Positions 9,803 through 17,810 of a stretch of 64,000 bases of DNA are shown here, piece by piece. Position numbers and translations under genes: made by a program. A model generated the notes under the pieces. It searched no databases and had not been told where the DNA came from. It saw only the letters and a list, made by a program, of their open reading frames with translations. The DNA comes from CAYWXV01 sp964462535 (GTDB taxonomy: Bacteria; Bacteroidota; Ignavibacteria; OLB7). The DNA is taken from contig CAYWXV010000003.1 in the NCBI GenBank assembly GCA_964462535.1, forward strand, positions 62,001-126,000, read 5' to 3'. The stretch's first letter is position 1. Every line of letters begins with the position of its first letter.

Positions 9803-9937
9803 GTCGAGAGTTCTGGGTCGCCGATTTCACCTGACGAGCGGGTGCGCGATCGCCGTTCGTGCGCGAGATATCGAGGAACGAAGCGTCTAGCGTAGGGCTG
9901 CTCCGTCACCCTGTTTTCGGTGCAGGTGTGACCAAGG

Positions 9938-9969
9938 GTTGCATTTCCTAACGGTGCGCAATATCTTGC
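9938..9969 (+). promoter_or_regulatory. possible Bacteroidota-type promoter in the pcrA-10431 gap
   Basis: GTTG at 9938-9941, an exact 20-base spacer, and TATCTTGC at 9962-9969 approximate the -33/-7 pattern (two mismatches in the -7 TTTG). There is no start codon of a convincing gene downstream, so it could drive a non-coding RNA. Confidence 0.3.
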
Positions 9970-9973
9970 GACG

Positions 9974-10205
9974 CAGAACACATCGTGGCCGACGGTCTCA
10001 TATCCCCCGGCTCTCACCCTCATCACTGTGCTACCGTGATGCTGAGCAGGGGACAGGGTGGGACGGGCGGCCATCTCTCTCAATAAACGCCGTGTGCACT
10101 GGCGAATCGTTCAGGACGAGCCAGCGCTCGGTGGAAACGAGACGCCACGACCGTTTGAACCAACTCTAATACGTGCCGGGTCTCGATGAATCGGCGAGAT
10201 TTTTC
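9974..10205 (+). ncRNA. candidate structured RNA in a long intergenic region
   Basis: The 628-base gap between pcrA and the GldM-like gene has no plausible protein gene. Within it, 9990-10070 contains nested complementary arms. CATCAC/GTGATG pair around a 9-base loop, CACCCT/AGGGTG enclose them, and GGCCG/CGGCC lie further out. A possible promoter lies just upstream and a weak intrinsic terminator at 10180-10205. Together these would bound a transcript of roughly 230 bases. I do not recognise it as 6S, tmRNA, SRP or RNase P RNA. A 3' UTR or a 5' leader is equally possible. Confidence 0.2.
10180..10205 (+). terminator. weak intrinsic terminator
   Basis: TCTCG at 10181-10185 pairs with CGAGA at 10195-10199 (extendable by one G-T pair), followed by a run of five T at 10200-10204. 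The stem is short but the T-run is right for a plus-strand terminator. Confidence 0.4.
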
Positions 10206-10232
10206 TTGCTCAGTAGAGTCCCGTCCTTGTAA

Positions 10233-10430
10233 TATCGTTGCGGCCCACATGACCACCTCCGAGTTTATGGAGGACGGTGCATGTATATTGTCGTGTTGAC
10301 TAACCGCAGTGATAGCGGCCTATTGCGCCGTTCTCTCCACATCCTCACATAGCGATACGTAGCCCTGTTCACGTTCGCGACCGCTTTCCACACATTCTCT
10401 GTTACGTCCTGGTCTTAGGGAGGCCTAACC
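10233..10430 (+). other. upstream region of the GldM-like gene
   Basis: TATCGTTG at 10233-10240 is one mismatch from the TAnnTTTG -7 element, with a TTG 24 bases upstream, which is a little far. CCTCC and GGAGG at about 10256-10278 form a small hairpin in the putative leader. An AGGGAGG Shine-Dalgarno sits 7 bases before the ATG at 10431. No gene is seen here. Confidence 0.3.
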
Positions 10431-12386
10431 ATGTCCAAAGGCGGAGCTGGCAAGGTATACTTCGTTCTCTACCTCGCCGTTATCCTCGAACTGCTCATCA
10501 TCTTCATCGAACGCGATGAGGCTGAAGAGAGCTTGCGGCGTCAGCAGCGACAGGCGTTGGAGATTGTCCAGACGATCCTCGCCCAGCTGACCACTGGATC
10601 GGGTGCGACCGGAATCACGGCGACCCCGAAAGACAACATCACGATCAACGAGGAGAAGCCGGGGGAAAACGTCCGGAACTACGACGTCACCGTTGCAGTC
10701 GGTGACCCGAAGGTCGTCTATGAAGTCCGTGGACAGCGAATCAAGGGGGATGATGTTGCGAAGCTGGAATACGTTGTCTCGCACATCGGGAACTCCGGCC
10801 TTCTTGAAGAAGAGCTTGGCGTTGACTCGGTTGACATAGAGAATGGTGAAGTGATTTTCAAGGCGGAGTTAGGCACACTTGTCAATCCGGCGAATCCGTA
10901 TCTCCAACCACGGCAGACCTACGGGGCTGCGGTTCCGGCGGAAAACACGGAGACATACTTCCAGTTGAACGAGGTGAAGACCAACGAGCAGCTGGCGCGT
11001 GGTCGGCGTATCAAGGTCTTCAGTGTCAACTTCAAGCCGAACCGAGGTGAAGGCTGGTACCGACTGCGCTTCCAGTCAGAGACAAACAAGATCCTGGGTG
11101 TGACGGCAGAGCCCAAGTCCACGGACACGGTCCGGATTGGAAATATCAAGCTCGCTGTGGCGCAGCTGAAGCAGGTGCAGAAGGTGCTGAAGAAGTCGGG
11201 AACCAAGGACACGACGACGGCGAACAAGGTGCTGAAGTATATCGAGACTCTTCTCACGCCGGATGCGTACCGAAATCTGCCGGAGAACAAGGGCTTCACA
11301 TCGTTCAACGTTCGCGTCGTCCGCCCGCCAGCACAGAAGCCTCAAGAACCATACATCTCGATCGAGGTCCAGGGGGACACGATCAAGTGGCTGGAGGGTG
11401 CTCCTCTCAGTTTCCGCGTGCGCGGTGGACCGTTGGATGGCGGGGTGGTCCAGGTGCCGGGATACGCCCTTTCGAAGGCAAACTTCGCGGGCGCATCCCC
11501 CGACCTCTATGATGCTACCTTAAGCAACCCGCAGTCCACGGATGGGAACGCGACGTCGATCATCGCTCGGGCGATGAACAAGCAGGGGAAGAAGGCTGAG
11601 ACCGAGAAGTTCCTTCAGGTGGACAAGATTCAGTACAAGGGGCAGGACAAGGGATTTAGCCGTTGGCGTGCCCTTCGAGCAACAATTGGGTCCAGATATG
11701 ACCCGTCCAGTGATTGGGACATGATTGCCATTCGGCCGGAGCACTATCAGACGGTCGTCACGTTCAACGGAAAGACCGTGTTCAATAGACCCGGCTACAG
11801 TTTTAAGTCACTCGGCCCTCAGGAAACAAAGGAACTGACCGTTGCTGAATCCGTGACGAAGATCGTGACAACGGTCTACTGGCGTCCCAACGGAACGCCG
11901 GACCCAAGCCAGTGGGTGCCGCTTGCCTCAACGTCCGCCGGTGACTTGGCGTCCCCGGAAACCGGACCAGCGGGGGGTGGCAGAACACCTCCGCCAAACC
12001 TTGTCGGCGGCGGCGTCAGAATCAGCTACCCCGGTCCTATTCAGGAGGGTGGCTACGAATGCGTCTGGTCGATCAAGAGTCCGGCCGATCTAACGTTCGA
12101 ATGTCCAGAGACCATGAAGTTCTATTCGTTGGTGTCCGGGCGCGAATACGGAGCGCAGGCAGAACTGGTACAGTGCAACGAGTGCGAGGCTCTCGGGATT
12201 CGAGCGACGTTAACGCAGGTTGATGAATTCCTGTGGAAGATCGTCCTTACCGGCAACCTCGAGAAGATCGTTGCCAATCAAAGAGAGCTCATAGGCAAAC
12301 GCCTCGACTTCCCAATCAACCTTAAAGGCAAGGGTGGTGCCGACGGTGTAGGCGGCGTCGCAGTAGTAGTGAAGTTTGGCGGCTAG
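10431..12386 (+). CDS. single-pass periplasmic protein, possible GldM/PorM-like T9SS motor component
   Basis: The 651-aa protein has a short basic N-terminus and one transmembrane helix at about residues 8-26 (VYFVLYLAVILELLIIF) with a glutamate inside it. A charged helical neck follows, then a long soluble region that must be periplasmic. This is the topology of GldM/PorM, the rod that couples the inner-membrane T9SS motor to the outer membrane. The periplasmic part looks beta-rich, with repeated beta-sandwich-like segments such as PYISIEVQGDTIKWLEGAPLS. A GldM would normally follow gldL, but no gldL-like gene is visible nearby. Overall sequence similarity cannot be judged by eye. The downstream genes encode outer-membrane barrels and an OmpA-like protein, consistent with an envelope-spanning assembly. 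The coding call is firm; the family call is tentative. Confidence 0.55.
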   Translation: MSKGGAGKVYFVLYLAVILELLIIFIERDEAEESLRRQQRQALEIVQTILAQLTTGSGATGITATPKDNITINEEKPGENVRNYDVTVAVGDPKVVYEVRGQRIKGDDVAKLEYVVSHIGNSGLLEEELGVDSVDIENGEVIFKAELGTLVNPANPYLQPRQTYGAAVPAENTETYFQLNEVKTNEQLARGRRIKVFSVNFKPNRGEGWYRLRFQSETNKILGVTAEPKSTDTVRIGNIKLAVAQLKQVQKVLKKSGTKDTTTANKVLKYIETLLTPDAYRNLPENKGFTSFNVRVVRPPAQKPQEPYISIEVQGDTIKWLEGAPLSFRVRGGPLDGGVVQVPGYALSKANFAGASPDLYDATLSNPQSTDGNATSIIARAMNKQGKKAETEKFLQVDKIQYKGQDKGFSRWRALRATIGSRYDPSSDWDMIAIRPEHYQTVVTFNGKTVFNRPGYSFKSLGPQETKELTVAESVTKIVTTVYWRPNGTPDPSQWVPLASTSAGDLASPETGPAGGGRTPPPNLVGGGVRISYPGPIQEGGYECVWSIKSPADLTFECPETMKFYSLVSGREYGAQAELVQCNECEALGIRATLTQVDEFLWKIVLTGNLEKIVANQRELIGKRLDFPINLKGKGGADGVGGVAVVVKFGG

Positions 12387-12760
12387 CCCGAGCACGGGCT
12401 TGATTGGCACGCACCGAAGTCAGAAGAGACGGCCGCGACGGTCCACGGATCGTCGCGGCAACGTCGGTTCGATAGGGGGCCGAGAGGAAATCATCAGCGC
12501 GCATTTTCTGAGCGCCATTTGGCATTCGCCGGAAGGCGTCGGGCGACGAATTCAAAAGGTGGCGCGAACACGGGCAGCCCCCCTGTTGTTTGGGTAGTAG
12601 GTTCCGCAGTCATAGCGGAATGACATCGATAAATCGCTGACCGATTCGGCGAAAGATCCGTTTGACCGATACCTGCCTAGCGCAGTGCGTACGTCCGGTC
12701 GTCCCGGCGGCGCCATGGAGACGAGGATATCGTGAACGTTTTCATAAACCTGGAAAGCAC
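12387..12760. other. 374-base intergenic region with small hairpins
   Basis: AGCCCG/CGGGCT (12385-12400, loop AGCA) overlaps the stop of the upstream gene. TTCCGC/GCGGAA (12602-12620) is a second perfect inverted repeat. Neither is followed by a T-run. No convincing promoter or small gene was found. Confidence 0.3.
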
Positions 12761-14680
12761 ATGAGCATGCCCACCCGCTGGTCGCTTCCGAGCGTCGTCA
12801 CCCTCATGACGGTCGCTCTGCTGATCACGCTCCCTTCAATGGCGGCAGCCCAGAACGTTGATTCTGTGAGACTGAATCGCAAGCTGAAGAATCTTCTAGT
12901 CTCACAGGACAATATCACTGGCCTCAGGGGCCTTCGGTTCGCGAACGTCAGCATCTTCAAGCTCAATGCTGAGTTGACGGAGCGCCTCCGCCGATTCCTG
13001 AGCAAGGATGATGCGAGTGACAGCGCGCAAGTCTGTGCCACAGCCTCTACGTGGCTCGACGACGAAAAGTCCTGCCAGGAGATCTTCACGGCGGTCAGCG
13101 GCGCGGTGGGACCGCTCGACCCTCGGAGGTTTGGGGACCAGATTCGGCAGACGCTCGCAATACGTCTTGGACTGACCGATAAGGACGATATCGACGTCAA
13201 CGAGTTCAACTCTGTGATTGCCACGTACCAATCGCTTAAGAACCGCGCTGCCGCCCGCCCGAATTCGTTCTACCTCGTCACGTCCCGCGATTCGAAGAAT
13301 CCCCGCTTGATTGGCCTCTTGGGCTTCACAACATCCGGCGGTTCCATGACGCTTTCCGGCCAGCAGTTTGTATGGGTTGGGAACGATCTGTTCACGTGGC
13401 TTGGATCGAACCAGGACTACAACGGCATGTACGCCGACATGCGTGACGCAATCGTTAACGAGAATCGCGACGTCCTCCAAAATGTGACCTACGCAATTCG
13501 CGATATCGATGATGTCCGATTTGTCACGGGGACGAAGGCGCATCCGACGATGATCGACGAGAATACATACGACTGGGTGTTGACCGGAATAAGCGACGGC
13601 CGACCGCTTCGCAAGAAGGCGACCTCCGATTCCGGAGCCAGCAACGGTGGATCGAACCCGTTTGGTGGTGGGAGCTTCCAAATGGCCGGAGTGAACACGT
13701 CGGGGAGTCCATTCACGAACGCTGAGGTTCCTGGGACGGGGGAGTACCCGTATGAACTGGCTATTGGTTCCGATGTCCTGGCGTCATTCCGCGCATATGA
13801 GCTGACCAACGACAATCAGCCACATCCCAAGTGGGGCTTTGAGGTTCGGAACAACTTTGACGAAATCAACTACCCGTCGATATGGGGCGGCCGCATGACC
13901 GTAAGTGCGGTGCTCGAGAACATCAAGATCGGAGCCATCCTCCCCTCGTTCCGCTTTGGTGAGACGATTGGCGAGAGCGGCATCGGGAGCAATCCGCAGA
14001 ACATCGTGGGTGGATATGGTGCGGCGATGTCGGGGGACTTCGCGTTCCCCCTCATGGACAACTCGGGCCTGTTCACGTTCTACACGTCATACACCTTCAG
14101 CGAATCAAGTACCGACAAGATGCTCGCGCAGAAGGACGTGTTCCATATCAACCCTGACTCCACGCTCTCGGCAGCCTTCAATGGGGAGACAGGTGAGACG
14201 GGGTACCTGATGCGCTACGCCGCTCTTGGGTATTATTCGTTTGGGTTCTACGCCGATAAGGACGCCCAACACATGTTCCGCATCAAGGTCGGCGGTGGGG
14301 CATATGGCGTCGATACATACAAGCGCCAGATTGACATCTCGGATACGCTTGCATTTATCGAGGCCCTCAACACCGAGACGTCCGAGGGACAGCCAGATAC
14401 GTTGCGCACGTACTACAAGTCCTCCAACTCGGTTGAGTCTCGTGGTGGTGTCGCCGCGCGGATCGAATACATGCGTGGTGGTACGAAGTATCCGTTTGGT
14501 GCTGCGATCCAGTACTTCGATGGCTCGCTCCTGAGCAACGTCTGGTTGCAGTTCGCGGTTGGAGAGCAGTTTGATCTGAAGCTTGAAGGGAAGTTCTTCA
14601 CGCCGATTTTCCGCGAGCCGCGTCTGTGGGAGTCCGAGAGTCTGGTCGTTCCCTCGCTGACTGTCAAGTACCATTTCTAG
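12761..14680 (+). CDS. outer-membrane beta-barrel protein of unknown family
   Basis: A 639-aa precursor with a clear signal peptide (LMTVALLITLPSMAAAQ) and an N-terminal helical domain (about residues 28-200). The C-terminal half has alternating-hydrophobicity strands, for example GLFTFYTSYTFSE, YAALGYYSFGFYADK and FRIKVGGGAYGV. It ends in SLTVKYHF, a terminal phenylalanine as in proteins inserted by the BAM machinery. I do not recognise the family. ATG at 12761 is chosen because it places the signal peptide at the N-terminus; an upstream in-frame TTG at 12662 would add 33 unrelated residues. It lies between the GldM-like gene and a second barrel gene that also starts MSM. Confidence 0.65.
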   Translation: MSMPTRWSLPSVVTLMTVALLITLPSMAAAQNVDSVRLNRKLKNLLVSQDNITGLRGLRFANVSIFKLNAELTERLRRFLSKDDASDSAQVCATASTWLDDEKSCQEIFTAVSGAVGPLDPRRFGDQIRQTLAIRLGLTDKDDIDVNEFNSVIATYQSLKNRAAARPNSFYLVTSRDSKNPRLIGLLGFTTSGGSMTLSGQQFVWVGNDLFTWLGSNQDYNGMYADMRDAIVNENRDVLQNVTYAIRDIDDVRFVTGTKAHPTMIDENTYDWVLTGISDGRPLRKKATSDSGASNGGSNPFGGGSFQMAGVNTSGSPFTNAEVPGTGEYPYELAIGSDVLASFRAYELTNDNQPHPKWGFEVRNNFDEINYPSIWGGRMTVSAVLENIKIGAILPSFRFGETIGESGIGSNPQNIVGGYGAAMSGDFAFPLMDNSGLFTFYTSYTFSESSTDKMLAQKDVFHINPDSTLSAAFNGETGETGYLMRYAALGYYSFGFYADKDAQHMFRIKVGGGAYGVDTYKRQIDISDTLAFIEALNTETSEGQPDTLRTYYKSSNSVESRGGVAARIEYMRGGTKYPFGAAIQYFDGSLLSNVWLQFAVGEQFDLKLEGKFFTPIFREPRLWESESLVVPSLTVKYHF

Positions 14681-14747
14681 TCGTCAGACCAAGAACGGCA
14701 CCTGAGCAATTCGTCGCTGCAAACACCTTAACATCAATAGACTGACA

Positions 14748-16154
14748 ATGAGCATGCGCACGTTCCCGTCGCTGATGATCGCCCTGATGGCTGCACTTCT
14801 GGCCGGTTCCGTCACGAGGGCTCAGGGACAACCGCCGACTCGCAACGATCTTCTGCAGAACATCCGTGATGTCGAGACCCTGGATCCGGAGGTTGAGCAG
14901 TACCTCCCCAGGTGGAAGGTCCTCGAGGCGGATCTCAAAATCAAGCTTGCGCAGATCTTCCAACTTGATGGCAAGGAGGTCTCCGCGTCGGACACGTTCG
15001 TCGTTACGGCGACACTCCCAAAGAATGGTGCGCAGGATCTCTTGGTGGTGCGCGTTAACAATGCCGCGATGACCTATCCAGCATTCAACGGGACCGGGAC
15101 GATTCGGGATAACCTGGGATCACGGCTCTATCAGGAAATCCTTGCCCGCAACTACGCCTACCAGACGATCCCTCCGGCAACGCCGATAACACAGACTGAG
15201 CCCGAGCGCACACCAAGTGTTCTTTACCCCACGAACTCCCGGCAGTTCATTGCGATCAGCGCGTTCCGCCAGGCGGTGCAGATCGGTACGACTGGTGCCC
15301 GCATCGAACATTGGATTGGCACCGACGAAATTGGATACCACTTCTGGTCCAGCGGGCAGGGAAAGGTGTTCGTTAATTACCCGATCATCCGACTCAACAG
15401 CCCGAAGCTCCGGGCGAAGGGGGTGCCCGATATCCTCACGTTCAACCTTGGTGCGGCCTATCGTCTGAAATTCGGTGAGATCGGGAACGATGGCCTTTCA
15501 GGTGTCATAACTCCGCGGAAATTGAACGGCTCACTGGGAGGAAAAGCGCTTGCGCATGTTGACTACCGGTTGCCGGAGGTGAACAACTTCGGGTTCTTCT
15601 TCCACGCCGAGATTCCGTTCTCACGTATTGACACTGCAACGCTGCCATGGACGGGCGTCACGATGCTCAAGGAATTGAAGGCTCGTCCCTCGATTCTTGA
15701 TTCGTTCAACTACAACGGGTATTTCCTCCGCAACGTGGCGCAGGGAGCGATCTTCTACGAGGACTGGTTGAATGACTACGAGCATTTCTTCCGCATCAGC
15801 CTTGGTCTATCGTACCAGGACGTGCTCCGCATGTCGGACAAGAGCAAACTGAAAGATCCCGTCGCCCTTGCGCTCGAGCCGGAGTTCCTCTATCATCCAA
15901 CCGAGGCGAAGGACTGGATCTACGCGAAGTTTGAATACCTGAATCAGTCCGGCTTCCCGTTTGGTGCGTCTGCGCAGCTGTCGAACCAGAATCTCTTCCT
16001 CCAGGTCTTCGTTCCAATTCTCCCGAATTGGCTGTTCATTGAAGGGAAGTATTCGACACCGTTGTTGCGCGACAATCCACAGCCGTGGGAACATAGCTCG
16101 TTCTTCATGTTGTCGCCGATTCTGCGATTCGATCTCGGCAACGTGGCGAAGTGA
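14748..16154 (+). CDS. outer-membrane beta-barrel protein, neighbour-type of the preceding gene
   Basis: The 468-aa precursor has a signal peptide (LMIALMAALLAGSVTRAQ). A short helical domain follows (about 28-85, including PEVEQYLPRWKVLEADLKI), then beta-strand-rich sequence to the end. Strands typical of a barrel include FGFFFHAEIPFSRI, FFRISLGLSYQDV and PNWLFIEGKYSTPL. The layout (signal, helical head, barrel) repeats that of the gene just upstream, so the two may be distant paralogues or subunits of one outer-membrane complex. Function is unknown. Sixty-seven bases separate the genes, with no terminator between them. Confidence 0.65.
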   Translation: MSMRTFPSLMIALMAALLAGSVTRAQGQPPTRNDLLQNIRDVETLDPEVEQYLPRWKVLEADLKIKLAQIFQLDGKEVSASDTFVVTATLPKNGAQDLLVVRVNNAAMTYPAFNGTGTIRDNLGSRLYQEILARNYAYQTIPPATPITQTEPERTPSVLYPTNSRQFIAISAFRQAVQIGTTGARIEHWIGTDEIGYHFWSSGQGKVFVNYPIIRLNSPKLRAKGVPDILTFNLGAAYRLKFGEIGNDGLSGVITPRKLNGSLGGKALAHVDYRLPEVNNFGFFFHAEIPFSRIDTATLPWTGVTMLKELKARPSILDSFNYNGYFLRNVAQGAIFYEDWLNDYEHFFRISLGLSYQDVLRMSDKSKLKDPVALALEPEFLYHPTEAKDWIYAKFEYLNQSGFPFGASAQLSNQNLFLQVFVPILPNWLFIEGKYSTPLLRDNPQPWEHSSFFMLSPILRFDLGNVAK

Positions 16155-16446
16155 GAGATTTCAGTCCAGTCAACGCCGGGCCGTTGCTCCGGACTAACTG
16201 GTAGGGGGTGGGAGACGTTATCTTCTGGTAGCCCTCCCGCCCGGCTGAAACAAAACGCATTGCTTGTGGGTCTCTAGTTCGTCACCCCTGGTTCATCTCC
16301 GGCGTCGGTGAGCGGGCCGAGGGACCCATAACACTTTTCGACTACCCGAAGGTTCGCTGTTCGAGGGCCTTCATCCGTCGTGTCAGCCGAGTCCACGCTG
16401 GCGCGCATGATGACGGCGCGGTCCCCCGAGCAACGACCACGATCCT
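16155..16446. other. intergenic region, nothing recognisable
   Basis: About 290 bases between the second barrel gene and the VWA-OmpA gene. I see no strong hairpin with a T-run, no -33/-7 promoter pair and no credible small ORF. Confidence 0.3.
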
Positions 16447-17805
16447 ATGAATTCCGTCTCCTCCCCGATAGTCGCCACGCGCCTCGTCCGGTGGCTATGT
16501 GCCTGTGTCGTTGCGACGATTGCCTGCACCAGCACACCCGCGAGCGCGCAGATCACGCGCCGCCCCAACGACCCGCCGGGTCGCGAGGTGACGCGTGTAG
16601 CTCTGCGTGATTCAGCCCTTCGTATCGCCGTCCGCAATATTGACATCACCCGGTTCCCAATGATCAACGTCGTCTTCGACGTTATGACCACCGACAATCG
16701 CTCCGTTTTTGGACTCGATCGCGCCGACGTTCAGATCACGGAAAATGGACGCGAGCAACAAGTGATCAGCCTGTCCATGATCACGCGCGCAAATCGTGTT
16801 CCTGTCGATTTTGTCTTCGTTATCGATCAGACCGCGAGCATGGTCGACAAGATCCAGAGTGTCAAGCAGAACATCGATGAGTTTACAACGCGCCTGGCGT
16901 CGAAGGGGATCGACTACAGACTTGGGCTTATTGTCTTCGACGACAACGTTGCGCAACGACGTTGGCTGACCGATGACATTTCCGAATTCAAGTCCTGGAT
17001 AGACGGAATTACTGCAGGTGGGGGCGGCGACGAGAAGGAGAATGCTCTGGAGGCTCTCCGCGCCGTGACGGGCATGAACTTCAGATCGAGTGCAAACCGG
17101 TGCATCGTCCTCGTCACGGACGCACCGTACCACCAGTATGGGGAGCACGGGTGGGGGCGAACGATCTACACGGCAGAAACCATTGCGGCGCTTCTCCTGA
17201 AGCGGGAGATCCGCACGTTCTGTATTGTGAACCCAAACGTCCAAGGGTACGCCACGGTAGCGCGCACGACCGGGGGCCAGGTCTTCGACATCAGTCAGCC
17301 CTTCGCGGAGATCCTCAACAACTTCGCCCTCACGATGACATCGCTCTACACGGCGACGTATCAATCCGATATCGAGAGGATCCCGGATTCAATCTGGGTC
17401 GAGGTTCGGATTCCGGGAGTCCCAAAGGCGGCCAGAAAGGGTTTCGCCGTTTTGGAGGTTGGACGAAAGCTCGTAGTCGATAACATCCACTTTGCGACCA
17501 ATCGCTCCACAATAGATGTAACATCGACACGAGAACTCGACTACCTGATAAGATTGATGCGTGCGCGACCGACGCTGAAGCTGAAGATCGAAGGACACAC
17601 CGACGACGTCGGGGATCACGAGCTGAACATTCGATTGTCCCAGCAGCGTGCGGAGGCGGTGAAGCGATACATGCAGAAAGGGGGTATCTCTCCGGATCGA
17701 CTGTTCACTATCGGATACGGCGAGATGCGCCCGACAGCCTCCAATGACACGGATGAGGGGAAGCGTCTAAACCGCAGAACCGAGTTCATCATCCTCTCGC
17801 GCTAG
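16447..17805 (+). CDS. secreted VWA-OmpA protein (von Willebrand A plus peptidoglycan-binding OmpA domain)
   Basis: The 452-aa precursor starts with a signal peptide that ends at ASAQ. A von Willebrand factor A domain spans about residues 115-305. Its metal site reads DQTASM, a DxTxS variant of the usual DxSxS, followed by VLVTDAP. The C-terminal 115 residues are a standard OmpA/MotB domain: LEVGRKLVVDNIHFATNRSTI, then EGHTDDVGDHELNIRLSQQR and LNRRTEF, the diaminopimelate-contacting region. The protein should tether to peptidoglycan and present the VWA domain in the periplasm. Its position after the GldM-like and barrel genes suggests an envelope-anchoring role. It converges on nadE with only 5 bases between stop codons. 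Confidence 0.85.
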   Translation: MNSVSSPIVATRLVRWLCACVVATIACTSTPASAQITRRPNDPPGREVTRVALRDSALRIAVRNIDITRFPMINVVFDVMTTDNRSVFGLDRADVQITENGREQQVISLSMITRANRVPVDFVFVIDQTASMVDKIQSVKQNIDEFTTRLASKGIDYRLGLIVFDDNVAQRRWLTDDISEFKSWIDGITAGGGGDEKENALEALRAVTGMNFRSSANRCIVLVTDAPYHQYGEHGWGRTIYTAETIAALLLKREIRTFCIVNPNVQGYATVARTTGGQVFDISQPFAEILNNFALTMTSLYTATYQSDIERIPDSIWVEVRIPGVPKAARKGFAVLEVGRKLVVDNIHFATNRSTIDVTSTRELDYLIRLMRARPTLKLKIEGHTDDVGDHELNIRLSQQRAEAVKRYMQKGGISPDRLFTIGYGEMRPTASNDTDEGKRLNRRTEFIILSR

Positions 17806-17810
17806 CTCGT

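Noticed and set aside
9799..10083. Minus-strand 94-codon frame after pcrA
   Set aside because: No recognisable protein features, no promoter or Shine-Dalgarno, and strong RNA-like complementarity in the same stretch.
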